A stretch of DNA of 64,000 nt from Hermodice carunculata (Eukaryota > Annelida > Polychaeta > Eunicida > Amphinomidae). A program made the translations under genes and the position numbers. Positions 51,794-64,000 of the stretch are shown here, one piece after another (positions within the stretch are counted from its first letter, which is position 1; every line of letters begins with the position of its first letter). Below the pieces are notes generated by a model, which had not been told where the DNA came from, ran no database searches, and saw only the letters and a program-made list of their open reading frames with translations. The stretch lies in the NCBI GenBank assembly GCA_964020975.1, contig OZ026630.1, positions 65,468,513 through 65,532,512 on the forward strand. Reading direction: 5' to 3'.

Positions 51794-51988
51794 CATAGTT
51801 TTCGCATAGAAAAATTTGTATAAAGGAAATTAGTATGTCTCGAACTTTTCAGCAACAAACCTTCCATCGGTAGTTTGTAACAAAAGTATATAAGCTAAGT
51901 GAGGCACACAGAGAAGTAAGTTTATGTAAGAAAAATGTTAACTTTGCTTCTTATGCTAAAAATTGTTGCAAGCAAGTTGCTCACTTAC

Positions 51989-52111
51989 TAGTAGTAGTGG
52001 TAGTATGTTTGGTATAATATGAAATCTGTCGACCTTTTGCACTACAATGGGAAGCCTGACTTACAGCAGCACCAGATGCTACCAATTGCATAGTATATCC
52101 TGGAGTGTTTT
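51989..52111 (-). CDS. Array 2 exon B, unit 1
   Basis: 123 nt; same borders as B0. Changes relative to B0 include GTCGACC in place of GTCCACC on the plus strand. Confidence 0.5.
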
Positions 52112-52819
52112 CTGAAAGTAAACCGCCATGAAATTGAAACATTTAACCTGCAAATTATGTATATATATATATAGATGCACCAAGTCCACTTCATTGTATA
52201 TGCATCTTCATGAATATGCTTTTAAACGCCACTTGTTACATATCATTTTCACGCACATTTAAACAGTTAGCAATATGGACATTCACTCATTGGATGCATA
52301 ATATTTTTTTGAATCGAAAGTAAACTTTTGGTACCTGATACAATTTACTCTATAACGTGTATGATAAGCGGTAAAGATATTATATTTTGATGCAATGTTA
52401 GATTTTGCCTCTGTTCCAAATGTATTGATTAAAATGGCAGGGGTCGGTTAGAAAGCACATCCAAATTTTAACCCCACCTCCTCCCCATGCACACTATTTA
52501 GCAAAGAAAAATTAGTTACTTGTAGGGATAACATATGTCCAGACAGTTACATTTAAATATGTTTCTCCTACCACGGTATACAATGTGCAATGTAACATTT
52601 TCATCATTAAATATTGTGCCCACAGTTACTTTCAGGTTTTTTTTACACAAATACAGTTATCAATCAGAGACAAGTCAATGTTCTTCTGTAAACATGTAAA
52701 GTCTTTTAAACCACCTGTTTTAAACATCTTCTATTCACAGGGTTGATTTATTGAAACTTTTATTTTAAACAGAGATATACTGAAACTATAGCCCAATGAC
52801 TTATAAATGGCATCTTATA

Positions 52820-52910
<91 letters not shown>
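52820..52910. repeat. (TA)n microsatellite
   Basis: About 90 bp of TA between C2 and B1; other units have only ~20 bp at this place. Confidence 0.95.
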
Positions 52911-52912
<2 letters not shown>

Positions 52913-53061
52913 CCTGCTGTTATTTTACTGAAATACATTTTAGGGTGGACAGACTACTATTAAATTAATTTCACCATCAAGGGCGTACTCTTTGTTTTTT
53001 TAACATAACTTGAAAATATCATCATTGTCTTACATGTTAAACAGGTGTACTAAATACTCAC

Positions 53062-53156
53062 GATGTAATACAGCAACCATTGCATAGGTAGAAGTAATCA
53101 AAGTTACGTTAAGACACAGCAAACCATGTATTCCTGGGGTGACTGGGGTAACAGTT
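53062..53156 (-). CDS. Array 2 exon C, unit 2
   Basis: 95 nt; acceptor AATGTTACAG, donor CATC|GTGAGT; open in the same phase. Confidence 0.52.
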
Positions 53157-53724
53157 CTGTAACATTATTTACATTATTGTTGTCAAGATTGTTTGAATTA
53201 TTCTTATTTGACTGAATAGATACTGAATCACTGTATTGAAACATTGTCAATGTATTCAATTTTGTACAGACGTTTAATTTTATCATACATTTACAAAAAA
53301 ACTGGCTCCAATAAAATCGAAAATCATACAGTAGTGACTTGTTGGAGTTAGAAATTTTCACCCATGATCCTGAACATTTTCTGTTCTTGAAGAGACAATG
53401 AATGATTATTAGAAATAAAAGTTTCCAATCTAAATTGCTTTGTACTGAAACTTTATGTTAAAGAATTAGTCGACCTTTTTCATCAATCATACATTGAAAC
53501 TCTTATATTGCATTTTGTTCTGATTCAAAGAACAGGAATGCCTTTGCTTAGTTTACAACCTATTCAACAGCTAGCTCTAATCATAGGTTCTGTTTGTATG
53601 TAATTACTTTGAAATATTATTTGCTAAATGGAAAATCAATTTAAAGATATTAACGAAGATAATAATTCAAATATGTGTGATAAGGATGTGTTAAGGAAAC
53701 CAAATGTCAATGTGCGGCACATAC

Positions 53725-53872
53725 CTGTAAACATGGATATTTGAGCCATAAGCCGCAACACACACAAACTGGGTGCCAGAAACTGTGAATTGGTTACCCT
53801 TGTATACAACTGGCCCCATATTGGAATTGTACCATGTTCCTTGCACATATGCGGGAAAGGTGCATGTCGCAT
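53725..53872 (-). CDS. Array 2 exon A, unit 2
   Basis: 148 nt; acceptor GCCTTTGAAG, donor CAG|GTATGT; predicted peptide as in unit 1. Confidence 0.55.
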
Positions 53873-54510
53873 CTTCAAAGGCAAATTTTAGTGGACTAAA
53901 GTGTGTTTGAATTGAAAGGTTGGAGGAAATGTTGAGTGCAAAAATAATGGGGTGGTTCACTTCACCATAAAGATGTATATCAAACTAATAATATGGGCAT
54001 CATTAAACTGGAGGTAAGTTGAGTTTCTGGACAAAAATTGACATAACTTATGCAATGGTGGTTTTGAAGAAGATAAATCTTTTAATGCAAAGTTTTGTCT
54101 TTGGTGATATCTATCTTTTATACTATGAAAAAAAGTGGATGCACTAAAATGTATGTGTAGAAGTTTATACTTGGTCCCTTCTATGAAGTGTTGAATCTCT
54201 TGACATTCACACTTTTGTTGACTTTCAGCAGATAGGATCACCTAAGCAAACACTAAACCTAAGCCATCAATTGGTGTTATTTTGTACCACTTCACAATAA
54301 TAATAATAATAATACATTGTTTTGGCATAGAAAAATTTGTAATAAGGGAAATTAGTATGTCTCGAACTTTACAACAACAAACCTTCCATTGGTAACTTGT
54401 AACAAAAGGATATAAGCTAAGTGAGGCAGACAGAGAAGTATATTTATGTAAGAAAAATGTTAAATAAACTTCTTATGCTAAACATTGTTGCAAGCAAGTT
54501 GCTCACTTAC

Positions 54511-54633
54511 TAGTAGTAGTGGTAGTATTTTTGGTATAATATGAAATCTGTCCACCCTTTGCACTACAATGGGAAGCCTGACTTACAACAGCACCAGATG
54601 CTACCAATTGCATGGTATATCCTGGAGTGTTTT
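54511..54633 (-). CDS. Array 2 exon B, unit 2
   Basis: 123 nt; Ala15 becomes Val (GTT) and His35 becomes Asn relative to B0; frame kept. Confidence 0.5.
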
Positions 54634-54677
54634 CTGAAAGTAAACCGCCATGAAATTGAAACATTTAACCTGCAAAT

Positions 54678-54679
<2 letters not shown>

Positions 54680-54752
<73 letters not shown>
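54680..54752. repeat. (TA)n microsatellite
   Basis: About 70 bp of TA in the C3-B2 intron. Confidence 0.95.
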
Positions 54753-54754
<2 letters not shown>

Positions 54755-55569
54755 GCACCAAGTCTACTTCATTGTATATGCATCTTCATGAATATTCTTT
54801 TAAACGCCACTTGTTAAATATCATTTTCACGCACATTTAAACAGTTGGCAATATGGACATTCACTCATTGGATGCATAATATTTTTTTGAATCTAAAATA
54901 AACTTTTGGTACCTGATAGAATTTACTCTATAACGTGTATGATAAGCTGTATAGATATTACATTTTGAAGCAATGTTATATATATTGCCTCTGTTCCAAT
55001 TGTATTGATTAAAATGGCAGGGGTCGGTAAGAAAGCACATCCAAATTTTAACCCCACCTCCTCCCCATGCACACTATTTAGCAAAGACAAATTAGTTACT
55101 TGTACGGACAATATATGTCCAGACAGTTACATTTTAATATGTTCCTCCTTCCACAGTATACAATGTGCAATGTAACATTTTCATCATTAAATATTGTGCC
55201 CACAATTACTTTCAGGTTTTATTTACACAAATAAATTTAACAATCACAGACAAGTTAATGTTCTTCTGTGAACATGTAAAGTCTTTTAAACCACCTGTTT
55301 TAAACATCTTCTATTCACAGGGTTGATTAATTGAAACTTTTATTTTAAACAAAGATATACTGAAACTATAGCCCAATGACTTATAAATGGCATCTTATAT
55401 ATATATATGTATATATTGTTCCTGCTGTTGTATTACTGAAATACATTTTAGAGTGGAAAGACTACTATCAGGTTAATTTCACCATCAAGGGCATGCTCTT
55501 TGTTTCTTTAACATAACTTGAAAATATCATCATTGTCTTACATGTTAAACAGGTGTACTAAATACTCAC

Positions 55570-55664
55570 GATGTAATACAGCGACCATTGCGTAGGTAGA
55601 AGTAATCAAAGTTACGTTAAGACACAGCAAACCATGTATTCCTGGGGTGACCGGGGTAACAGTT
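55570..55664 (-). CDS. Array 2 exon C, unit 3
   Basis: 95 nt; same borders; one change near the acceptor side (GACCGGGG on the plus strand), shared with C4. Confidence 0.52.
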
Positions 55665-56232
55665 CTGTAACATTATTTACATTATTGTTGTCAAGATTGT
55701 TTGAATTATTCTTATTTGACTGAATAGATACTGAATCACTGTATTGAAACATTGTCAATGTATTCAATTTTGTACAGACGTTTAATTTTATCATACATTT
55801 ACAAAAAAACTGGCTCCAATAAAATCGAAAATCATACAGTAGTGACTTGTTGGAGTTAGAAATTTTCACCCATGATCCTGAACATTTTCTGTTCTTGAAG
55901 AGACAATGAATGATTATTAGAAATAAAAGTTTCCAATCTAAATTGCTTTGTACTGAAACTTTATGTTAAAGAATTAGTCGACCTTTTTCATCAATCATAC
56001 ATTGAAACTCTTATATTGCATTTTGTTCTGATTCAAAGAACAGGAATGCCTTTGCTTAGTTTACAACCTATTCAACAGCTAGCTCTAATCATAGGTTCTG
56101 TTTGTATGTAATTACTTTGAAATATTATTTGCTAAATGGAAAATCAATTTAAAGATATTAACGAAGATAATAATTCAAATATGTGTGATAAGGATGTGTT
56201 AAGGAAACCAAATGTCAATGTGCGGCACATAC

Positions 56233-56380
56233 CTGTAAACATGGATATTTGAGCCATAAGCCGCAACACACACAAACTGGGTGCCAGAAACTGTGAATTG
56301 GTTACCCTTGTATACAACTGGCCCCATATTGGAATTGTACCATGTTCCTTGCACATATGCGGGAAAGGTGCATGTCGCAT
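56233..56380 (-). CDS. Array 2 exon A, unit 3
   Basis: 148 nt; no difference seen by eye from A of unit 2, with identical flanking intron. Confidence 0.55.
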
Positions 56381-57018
56381 CTTCAAAGGCAAATTTTAGT
56401 GGACTAAAGTGTGTTTGAATTGAAAGGTTGGAGGAAATGTTGAGTGCAAAAATAATGGGGTGGTTCACTTCACCATAAAGATGTATATCAAACTAATAAT
56501 ATGGGCATCATTAAACTGGAGGTAAGTTGAGTTTCTGGACAAAAATTGACATAACTTATGCAATGGTGGTTTTGAAGAAGATAAATCTTTTAATGCAAAG
56601 TTTTGTCTTTGGTGATATCTATCTTTTATACTATGAAAAAAAGTGGATGCACTAAAATGTATGTGTAGAAGTTTATACTTGGTCCCTTCTATGAAGTGTT
56701 GAATCTCTTGACATTCACACTTTTGTTGACTTTCAGCAGATAGGATCACCTAAGCAAACACTAAACCTAAGCCATCAATTGGTGTTATTTTGTACCACTT
56801 CACAATAATAATAATAATAATACATTGTTTTGGCATAGAAAAATTTGTAATAAGGGAAATTAGTATGTCTCGAACTTTACAACAACAAACCTTCCATTGG
56901 TAACTTGTAACAAAAGGATATAAGCTAAGTGAGGCAGACAGAGAAGTATATTTATGTAAGAAAAATGTTAAATAAACTTCTTATGCTAAACATTGTTGCA
57001 AGCAAGTTGCTCACTTAC

Positions 57019-57141
57019 TAGTAGTAGTGGTAGTATTTTTGGTATAATATGAAATCTGTCCACCCTTTGCACTACAATGGGAAGCCTGACTTACAACAGC
57101 ACCAGATGCTACCAATTGCATGGTATATCCTGGAGTGTTTT
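57019..57141 (-). CDS. Array 2 exon B, unit 3
   Basis: 123 nt; no difference seen by eye from B of unit 2. Confidence 0.5.
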
Positions 57142-57185
57142 CTGAAAGTAAACCGCCATGAAATTGAAACATTTAACCTGCAAAT

Positions 57186-57186
<1 letters not shown>

Positions 57187-57270
<84 letters not shown>
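57187..57270. repeat. (TA)n microsatellite
   Basis: About 80 bp of TA, ~10 bp longer than at 54,680; this is the main visible difference between units 2 and 3. Confidence 0.95.
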
Positions 57271-57272
<2 letters not shown>

Positions 57273-58087
57273 GCACCAAGTCTACTTCATTGTATATGCA
57301 TCTTCATGAATATTCTTTTAAACGCCACTTGTTAAATATCATTTTCACGCACATTTAAACAGTTGGCAATATGGACATTCACTCATTGGATGCATAATAT
57401 TTTTTTGAATCTAAAATAAACTTTTGGTACCTGATAGAATTTACTCTATAACGTGTATGATAAGCTGTATAGATATTACATTTTGAAGCAATGTTATATA
57501 TATTGCCTCTGTTCCAATTGTATTGATTAAAATGGCAGGGGTCGGTAAGAAAGCACATCCAAATTTTAACCCCACCTCCTCCCCATGCACACTATTTAGC
57601 AAAGACAAATTAGTTACTTGTACGGACAATATATGTCCAGACAGTTACATTTTAATATGTTCCTCCTTCCACAGTATACAATGTGCAATGTAACATTTTC
57701 ATCATTAAATATTGTGCCCACAATTACTTTCAGGTTTTATTTACACAAATAAATTTAACAATCACAGACAAGTTAATGTTCTTCTGTGAACATGTAAAGT
57801 CTTTTAAACCACCTGTTTTAAACATCTTCTATTCACAGGGTTGATTAATTGAAACTTTTATTTTAAACAAAGATATACTGAAACTATAGCCCAATGACTT
57901 ATAAATGGCATCTTATATATATATATGTATATATTGTTCCTGCTGTTGTATTACTGAAATACATTTTAGAGTGGAAAGACTACTATCAGGTTAATTTCAC
58001 CATCAAGGGCATGCTCTTTGTTTCTTTAACATAACTTGAAAATATCATCATTGTCTTACATGTTAAACAGGTGTACTAAATACTCAC

Positions 58088-58182
58088 GATGTAATACAGC
58101 GACCATTGCGTAGGTAGAAGTAATCAAAGTTACGTTAAGACACAGCAAACCATGTATTCCTGGGGTGACCGGGGTAACAGTT
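58088..58182 (-). CDS. Array 2 exon C, unit 4
   Basis: 95 nt; acceptor AATGTTACAG, donor CATC|GTGAGT. Confidence 0.52.
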
Positions 58183-58751
58183 CTGTAACATTACTTACAT
58201 TATTGTTGTCAAGATTGTTTGAATTATTCTTATTTGACTGAATAGATACTGAATCACTGTATTGAAACATTGTCAATATATTCAATTTTGTACAGACGTT
58301 TAATTTTATCATACATTTACAAAAAAACTGGCTCCAATAAAATCGAAAATCATACAGTAGCGACTTGTTGGAGTTACAACTTTTCACCCATGATCCTGAA
58401 CATTTTCAGTTCTTGAAGAGACAATGAATGATTATCACAAATAAAAAGTTTCCAATCTATCTTGATTTGTACTGAGACTTTATGTTGAAGGATTAGTCGA
58501 CCTGTTTCATCAATCATACATAGAAACTATTATATTTCATCTTGTTCTGATTCAAAGAACAGGAATGCCCTTGCTTAGTTTACAACCTGTTCAACAGCTA
58601 GCTCTCATCATAGGTTCTGTTTGTATGTAATTACTTTGAAATATTATTTGCTTAATGGAAAATCAATTAAAAAATATTGAAGCAGATAATAATTCAAATA
58701 TGTGTGATAAGGATGCGTTAAGGAAACCAAATGTCAATGTGCGGCACATAC

Positions 58752-58899
58752 CTGTAAACATGGATATTTGAGCCATAAGCCGCAACACACACAAACTGGG
58801 TGCCAGAAACTGTGAATTGGTTACCCTTGTATACAACTGGCCCCATATTGGAATTGTACCATGTTCCTTGCACATATGCGGGAAAGGTGCATGTCGCAT
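58752..58899 (-). CDS. Array 2 exon A, unit 4
   Basis: 148 nt; acceptor GCCTTTGAAG, donor CAG|GTATGT. Confidence 0.55.
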
Positions 58900-59534
58900 C
58901 TTCAAAGGCAAATTTAAGTGTACTAAAGTGTGTTTGAAATGAAAGGTTGGAGGAAACGTTAAGAGCAAAAATAATGGGGTTGGTCACTTCACCATACAGA
59001 TGTATATCAAACTAATAATATAGCCATCATTAAACTGGAGGTAAGTTCAGTTTCTGGACAAAAATTGACATAACTTATGCGATGGTGGTTTTGAAGAAGA
59101 TAAATCTTTTAATGCAAAGTTTCGTCTTTGGTGATATCTATCTTTTGTACTATGAAAAAAAGTGGATGCACTAAAACGTATGTGTAGAAGTTTATACTTG
59201 GTCCCTTCTATGAAGTGTTGAATCTCTTGACATTCACACTTTTGTTGACTTTCAGCAGATAGGATCCCCTAGGGAAACACTAAGCCTAAGCCATTATGTG
59301 GTGGTATTTTGTACCACTTCACAATAATAATAATAATACATAGTTTTTCCATAGAAAAATTTGTAATAAGGGAAATTAGGGTGTCTCGAACTTTACAGCA
59401 ACAAACCTTCCATTTGTAACTTGTAACAAAAGGATATAAGCTAAGTGAGGCACACAGAGAAGTAAGTTTATGTAAAAAAAATGTTAACTTTACTTCTTAT
59501 GCTAAACATTGTTGCAAGCAAGTTGCTCACTTAC

Positions 59535-59657
59535 TAGTACTAGTGGTAGTGGTTTTGGTATAATATGAAATGTGTCCACCCTTTGCACTACAATGAGAAG
59601 CCTGATTTACAGCAGCACCAGATGCTACCAATTGCATGGTATATCCTGGAGTGTTTT
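59535..59657 (-). CDS. Array 2 exon B, unit 4
   Basis: 123 nt. Differs from B0 at several codons (Ser17 to Asn, Gln28 to His, and a Thr/Ser change in the tail) yet stays open and keeps donor ACTA|GTAAGT. Confidence 0.5.
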
Positions 59658-59703
59658 CTGAAAGTAAACCGCCATGAAATTGAAACATTTAACCTGTAAA
59701 TTA

Positions 59704-59709
<6 letters not shown>

Positions 59710-59780
<71 letters not shown>
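59710..59780. repeat. (TA)n microsatellite
   Basis: About 70 bp of TA in the C5-B4 intron. Confidence 0.95.
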
Positions 59781-59784
<4 letters not shown>

Positions 59785-60593
59785 CAAGTCCACTTCATTT
59801 TATATGCATTTTCATGAATATTCTTTTAAATGCCACTTATTACATATCATTTTCACGCACATTTAAACAGCTAGCAATATGGACATTCACTCATTGGATG
59901 CATAATATTTTTTTGAATCTAAAGTAAACTTTTGGTACCTGATACCATTCACGCTATAATGTGTATCATAAGCTGTATAGATATTATATTTTGATGCAAT
60001 GTTAGATTTTGCCTCTGTTCCAAATGTAATGATTAAAATGGCAGGGGTCGGTAAGAAAGCACATCCAAATTATAACCCCACCTCCTCCCCATGTACACTT
60101 TTTAGCAAAGACAAATTCGTTACTTGTAGGGATAATATATGTCCAGACAGTTACATTTTAATATGCTTTTCCTACCAGGGTATACAATGTGCAATGTAAC
60201 ATTTTCATCATTACATATTGTACCCATAGTTACTTTCAGGTTTTATTTACACAAATACAGGTATCAATCAGAGACAAGTCAATGTTCTTCTGTGAACATG
60301 TAAACTCTTTTAAACCACCTGTTTCAAACATCTTCTATTCACAGGGTTGATTAATTGAAACTTTTATTTTAAACAGAGATATACTGAAACTATAGCCCAA
60401 TGACTTATAAATGGCATCTTATATATATATATGTATATATTGTTCCTGCTGTTATATTACTGAAATACATTTTAGAGTGGAAAGACTACTATCAGGTTAA
60501 TTTCACCATCAAGGGCATACTCTTTGTTTCTTTAACATAACTTGAAAATATCATCATTGTCTAACATGTTAAACAGGTGTACTAAATACTCAC

Positions 60594-60688
60594 GATGTAA
60601 TACAGCGACCATTGCGTAGGTAGAAGTAATCAAAGTTACGTTAAGACACAGCAAACCATGTATTCCTGGGGTGACTGGGGTAACAGTT
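60594..60688 (-). CDS. Array 2 exon C, unit 5
   Basis: 95 nt; same borders and phase. Confidence 0.52.
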
Positions 60689-61257
60689 CTGTAACATTAT
60701 TTACATTATTGTTGTCAAGATTGTTTGAATTATTCTTATTTGACTGAATAGATACTGAATCACTGTATTGAAACATTGTCAATGTATTCAATTTTGTACA
60801 GACGTTTAATTTGATCATACATTTACAAAAAAACTGGCTCCAATAAAATCGAAAATCATACAGTAGTGACTTGTTGGAGTTACAACTTTTCACCCATGAT
60901 CCTGAACATTTTCAGTTCTTGAAGAGACAATGAATGATTATCACAAATAAAAAGTTTCCAATCTATCTTGATTTGTACTGAGACTTTATGTTGAAGGACT
61001 AGTCGACCTGTTTCATCAATCATACATAGAAACTATTATATTTCATCTTGTTCTGATTCAAAGAACAGGAATGCCCTTGCTTAGTTTACAACCTGTTCAA
61101 CAGCTAGCTCTCATCATAGGTTCTGTCTGTATGTAATTACTTTGAAATATTATTTGCTTAATGGAAAATCAATTAAAAAATATTGAAGCAGATAATAATT
61201 CAAATATGTGTGATAAGGATGCGTTAAGGAAACCAAATGTCAATGTGCGGCACATAC

Positions 61258-61405
61258 CTGTAAACATGGATATTTGAGCCATAAGCCGCAACACACACAA
61301 ACTGGGTGCCAGAAACTGTGAATTGGTTACCCTTGTATACAACTGGCCCCATATTGGAATTGTACCATGTTCCTTGCACATATGCGGGAAAGGTGCATGT
61401 CGCAT
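61258..61405 (-). CDS. Array 2 exon A, unit 5
   Basis: 148 nt; acceptor GCCTTTGAAG, donor CAG|GTATGT. The intron side of the acceptor has one base less than in the sister units. Confidence 0.55.
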
Positions 61406-62043
61406 CTTCAAAGGCAATTTTAAGTGTACTAAAGTGTGTTTGAATTGAAAGGTTGGAGGAAATGTTAAGAGCAAAAATATTGGGGTTGGTCACTTCACCA
61501 TACAGATGTATATCAAACTAATAATATGGCCATCATTAAACTGGAGGTAAGTTCCGTTTCTGGACAAAAATTGACATAACTTATGCGATGGTGGTTTTGA
61601 AGAAGATAAATCTTTTAATGCAAAGTTTCATCTTTGGTGATATCTATCTTTTGTATTATGAAAAAAAGTGGATGCACTAAAACGTATGTGTAGAAGTTTA
61701 TACTTGGTCCCTTCTATGAAGTGTTGAATCTCTTGACATTCACACTTTTGTTGACTTTCAGCAGATAGGATCCCCTTGGGAAACACTAAGCCTAAGCCAT
61801 TATGTGGTGGTATTTTGTACCACTTCACAATAATAATAATAATAATACATAGTTTTTCCATAGAAAAATTTGTAATAAGGGAAATTAGTGTGTCCCGAAC
61901 TTTACAGCAACAAACCTTCCATTTGTAACTTGTAACAAAAGGATATAAGCTAAGTGAGGCACACAGAGAAGTAAGTTTATGTAAAAAAAATGTTAACTTT
62001 ACTTCTTATGCTAAACATTGTTGCAAGCAAGTTGCTCACTTAC

Positions 62044-62166
62044 TAGTACTAGTGGTAGTGGTTTTGGTATAATATGAAATGTGTCCACCCTTTGCACTAC
62101 AATGAGAAGCCTGATTTACAGCAGCACCAGATGCTACCAATTGCATGGTATATCCTGGAGTGTTTT
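62044..62166 (-). CDS. Array 2 exon B, unit 5
   Basis: 123 nt; no difference seen by eye from B of unit 4. Confidence 0.5.
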
Positions 62167-62212
62167 CTGAAAGTAAACCGCCATGAAATTGAAACATTTA
62201 ACCTGTGAATTA

Positions 62213-62216
<4 letters not shown>

Positions 62217-62277
<61 letters not shown>
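62217..62277. repeat. (TA)n microsatellite
   Basis: About 60 bp of TA in the C6-B5 intron. Confidence 0.95.
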
Positions 62278-62281
<4 letters not shown>

Positions 62282-63090
62282 CAAGTCCACTTCATTTTAT
62301 ATGCATTTTCATGAATATTCTTTTAAATGCCACTTATTACATATCATTTTCACGCACATTTAAACAGCTAGCAATATGGACATTCACTCATTGGATGCAT
62401 AATATTTTTTTGAATCTAAAGTAAACTTTTGGTACCTGATACCATTCACGCTATAATGTGTATCATAAGCTGTATAGATATTATATTTTGATGCAATGTT
62501 AGATTTTGCCTCTGTTCCAAATGTAATGATTAAAATGGCAGGGGTCGGTAAGAAAGCACATCCAAATTATAACCCCACCTCCTCCCCATGTACACTTTTT
62601 AGCAAAGACAAATTCGTTACTTGTAGGGATAATATATGTCCAGACAGTTACATTTTAATATGCTTTTCCTACCAGGGTATACAATGTGCAATGTAACATT
62701 TTCATCATTACATATTGTACCCATAGTTACTTTCAGGTTTTATTTACACAAATACAGGTATCAATCAGAGACAAGTCAATGTTCTTCTGTGAACATGTAA
62801 ACTCTTTTAAACCACCTGTTTCAAACATCTTCTATTCACAGGGTTGATTAATTGAAACTTTTATTTTAAACAGACATATACTGAAACTATAGCCCAATGA
62901 CTTATAAATGGCATCTTATATATATATATGTATATATTGTTCCTGCTGTTATATTACTGAAATACCTTTTAGAGTGGAAAGACTACTATCAGGTTAATTT
63001 CACCATCAAGGGCATACTCTTTGTTTCTTTAACATAACTTGAAAATATCATCATTGTCTAACATGTTAAACAGGTGTACTAAATACTCAC

Positions 63091-63185
63091 GATGTAATAC
63101 AGCGACCATTGCGTAGGTAGAAGTAATCAAAGTTACGTTAAGACACAGCAAACCATGTATTCCTGGGGTGACTGGGGTAACAGTT
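63091..63185 (-). CDS. Array 2 exon C, unit 6
   Basis: 95 nt; no difference seen by eye from C of unit 5. Confidence 0.52.
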
Positions 63186-63754
63186 CTGTAACATTATTTA
63201 CATTATTGTTGTCAAGATTGTTTGAATTATTCTTATTTGACTGAATAGATACTGAATCACTGTATTGAAACATTGTCAATGTATTCAATTTTGTACAGAC
63301 GTTTAATTTGATCATACATTTACAAAAAAACTGGCTCCAATAAAATCGAAAATCATACAGTAGTGACTTGTTGGAGTTACAACTTTTCACCCATGATCCT
63401 GAACATTTTCAGTTCTTGAAGAGACAATGAATGATTATCACAAATAAAAAGTTTCCAATCTATCTTGATTTGTACTGAGACTTTATGTTGAAGGACTAGT
63501 CGACCTGTTTCATCAATCATACATAGAAACTATTATATTTCATCTTGTTCTGATTCAAAGAACAGGAATGCCCTTGCTTAGTTTACAACCTGTTCAACAG
63601 CTAGCTCTCATCATAGGTTCTGTCTGTATGTAATTACTTTGAAATATTATTTGCTTAATGGAAAATCAATTAAAAAATATTGAAGCAGATAATAATTCAA
63701 ATATGTGTGATAAGGATGCGTTAAGGAAACCAAATGTCAATGTGCGGCACATAC

Positions 63755-63902
63755 CTGTAAACATGGATATTTGAGCCATAAGCCGCAACACACACAAACT
63801 GGGTGCCAGAAACTGTGAATTGGTTACCCTTGTATACAACTGGCCCCATATTGGAATTGTACCATGTTCCTTGCACATATGCGGGAAAGGTGCATGTCGC
63901 AT
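63755..63902 (-). CDS. Array 2 exon A, unit 6 (first in the window by transcription)
   Basis: 148 nt; same borders. The preceding B exon expected near 64.5 kb lies outside the window, so the array and any gene start continue to the right. Confidence 0.55.
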
Positions 63903-64000
63903 CTTCAAAGGCAAATTTAAGTGTACTAAAGTGTGTTTGAATTGAAAGGTTGGAGGAAATGTTAAGAGCAAAAATATTGGGGTTGGTCACTTCACCATAC

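Larger units (their letters stand above)
47550..64000 (-). repeat. Tandem array 2: ~2.5-kb units with three exons each
   Basis: Seven A-type exons start at 47,772, 51,153, 53,725, 56,233, 58,752, 61,258 and 63,755, giving periods of 3,381, 2,572, 2,508, 2,519, 2,506 and 2,497 bp. Each full unit holds exon A (148 nt), C (95 nt) and B (123 nt) on the minus strand; 148+95+123 = 366 nt, exactly 122 codons. Phases are A 1 to 2, C 2 to 1, B 1 to 1, so any number of units stays in frame. The array runs off the right edge. The repeat has four Cys, sequons NVT and NAT (the latter across the B-A junction) and a Thr-rich linker, consistent with a secreted or surface protein. Domain family not identified; the C(T/S)FP...GTW pattern in exon A recalls Cys-rich ectodomain repeats of invertebrates. 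Confidence 0.7.

Noticed and set aside
49789-60010. A fourth exon (D) in each array-2 unit, with donor ATCAG|GTACC and a peptide such as SKYNIYTAYDTRYRVNCI
   Set aside because: Two of the unit copies have a 2-bp insertion that breaks the frame, and its phases (1 to 2) do not fit between exons C and B.
51119-63990. The 82-101 codon minus-strand ORFs overlapping exon A, including the frame reading MRHAPFPHMCKEHGTI
   Set aside because: They run through intron sequence or read exon A in another frame; only the splice-bounded frame is phase-compatible with exons B and C.

Overview
The window is eukaryotic and animal: no operons, AT-rich, long (TA)n microsatellites, split exons with good GT/AG borders, and Penelope-like and BEL/Pao retroelements. 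A marine invertebrate (mollusc, brachiopod, lancelet or similar) fits best; the species cannot be fixed from the sequence alone. Almost everything is repetitive, and nearly all host coding signal lies on the minus strand.

Layout. (1) 1-35,770: a tandem array of about 4.26-kb units starting at 1, 8,868, 13,133, 17,384 and 32,930 (last one partial). Each unit carries four to six tiny minus-strand exons of 51-66 nt. They encode Thr/Pro-rich mucin-like peptides of 17-22 residues, all phase 1 to phase 1, separated by introns full of (TA)n. Each unit also carries an ~0.9-kb mariner-type MITE. Unit 1 is interrupted by a complete Penelope-like element (1,031-6,004) with an intact 963-codon GIY-YIG/reverse transcriptase ORF and 218-bp pseudo-LTRs. 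Unit 4 is interrupted by a broken BEL/Pao element (20,662-31,924), itself invaded by a 3.6-kb non-autonomous DNA transposon (23,901-27,539) whose ends are built of CAACGTTGA-like repeats. (2) 36,070-47,500: no gene recognised; a diverged repeat family, microsatellites, two weak hydrophobic ORFs and a possible Penelope-like relic. (3) 47,550-64,000 (running off the right edge): a tandem array of ~2.5-kb units. Each holds three minus-strand exons (called A, C and B here; 148, 95 and 123 nt) whose phases fit A-C-B-A-C-B, giving a 122-codon cysteine-containing extracellular-type repeat with N-glycosylation sites and a Thr-rich linker.

Together. Both arrays lie on the minus strand and every module is phase 1 at its ends. 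The simplest reading is one very large gene, or two neighbours, for a secreted or cell-surface glycoprotein: 122-residue Cys repeats towards the N-terminus, then a mucin-like Thr/Pro stalk. The start and end of the gene lie outside the window or were not recognised. This link is inference; transcript data would decide it.
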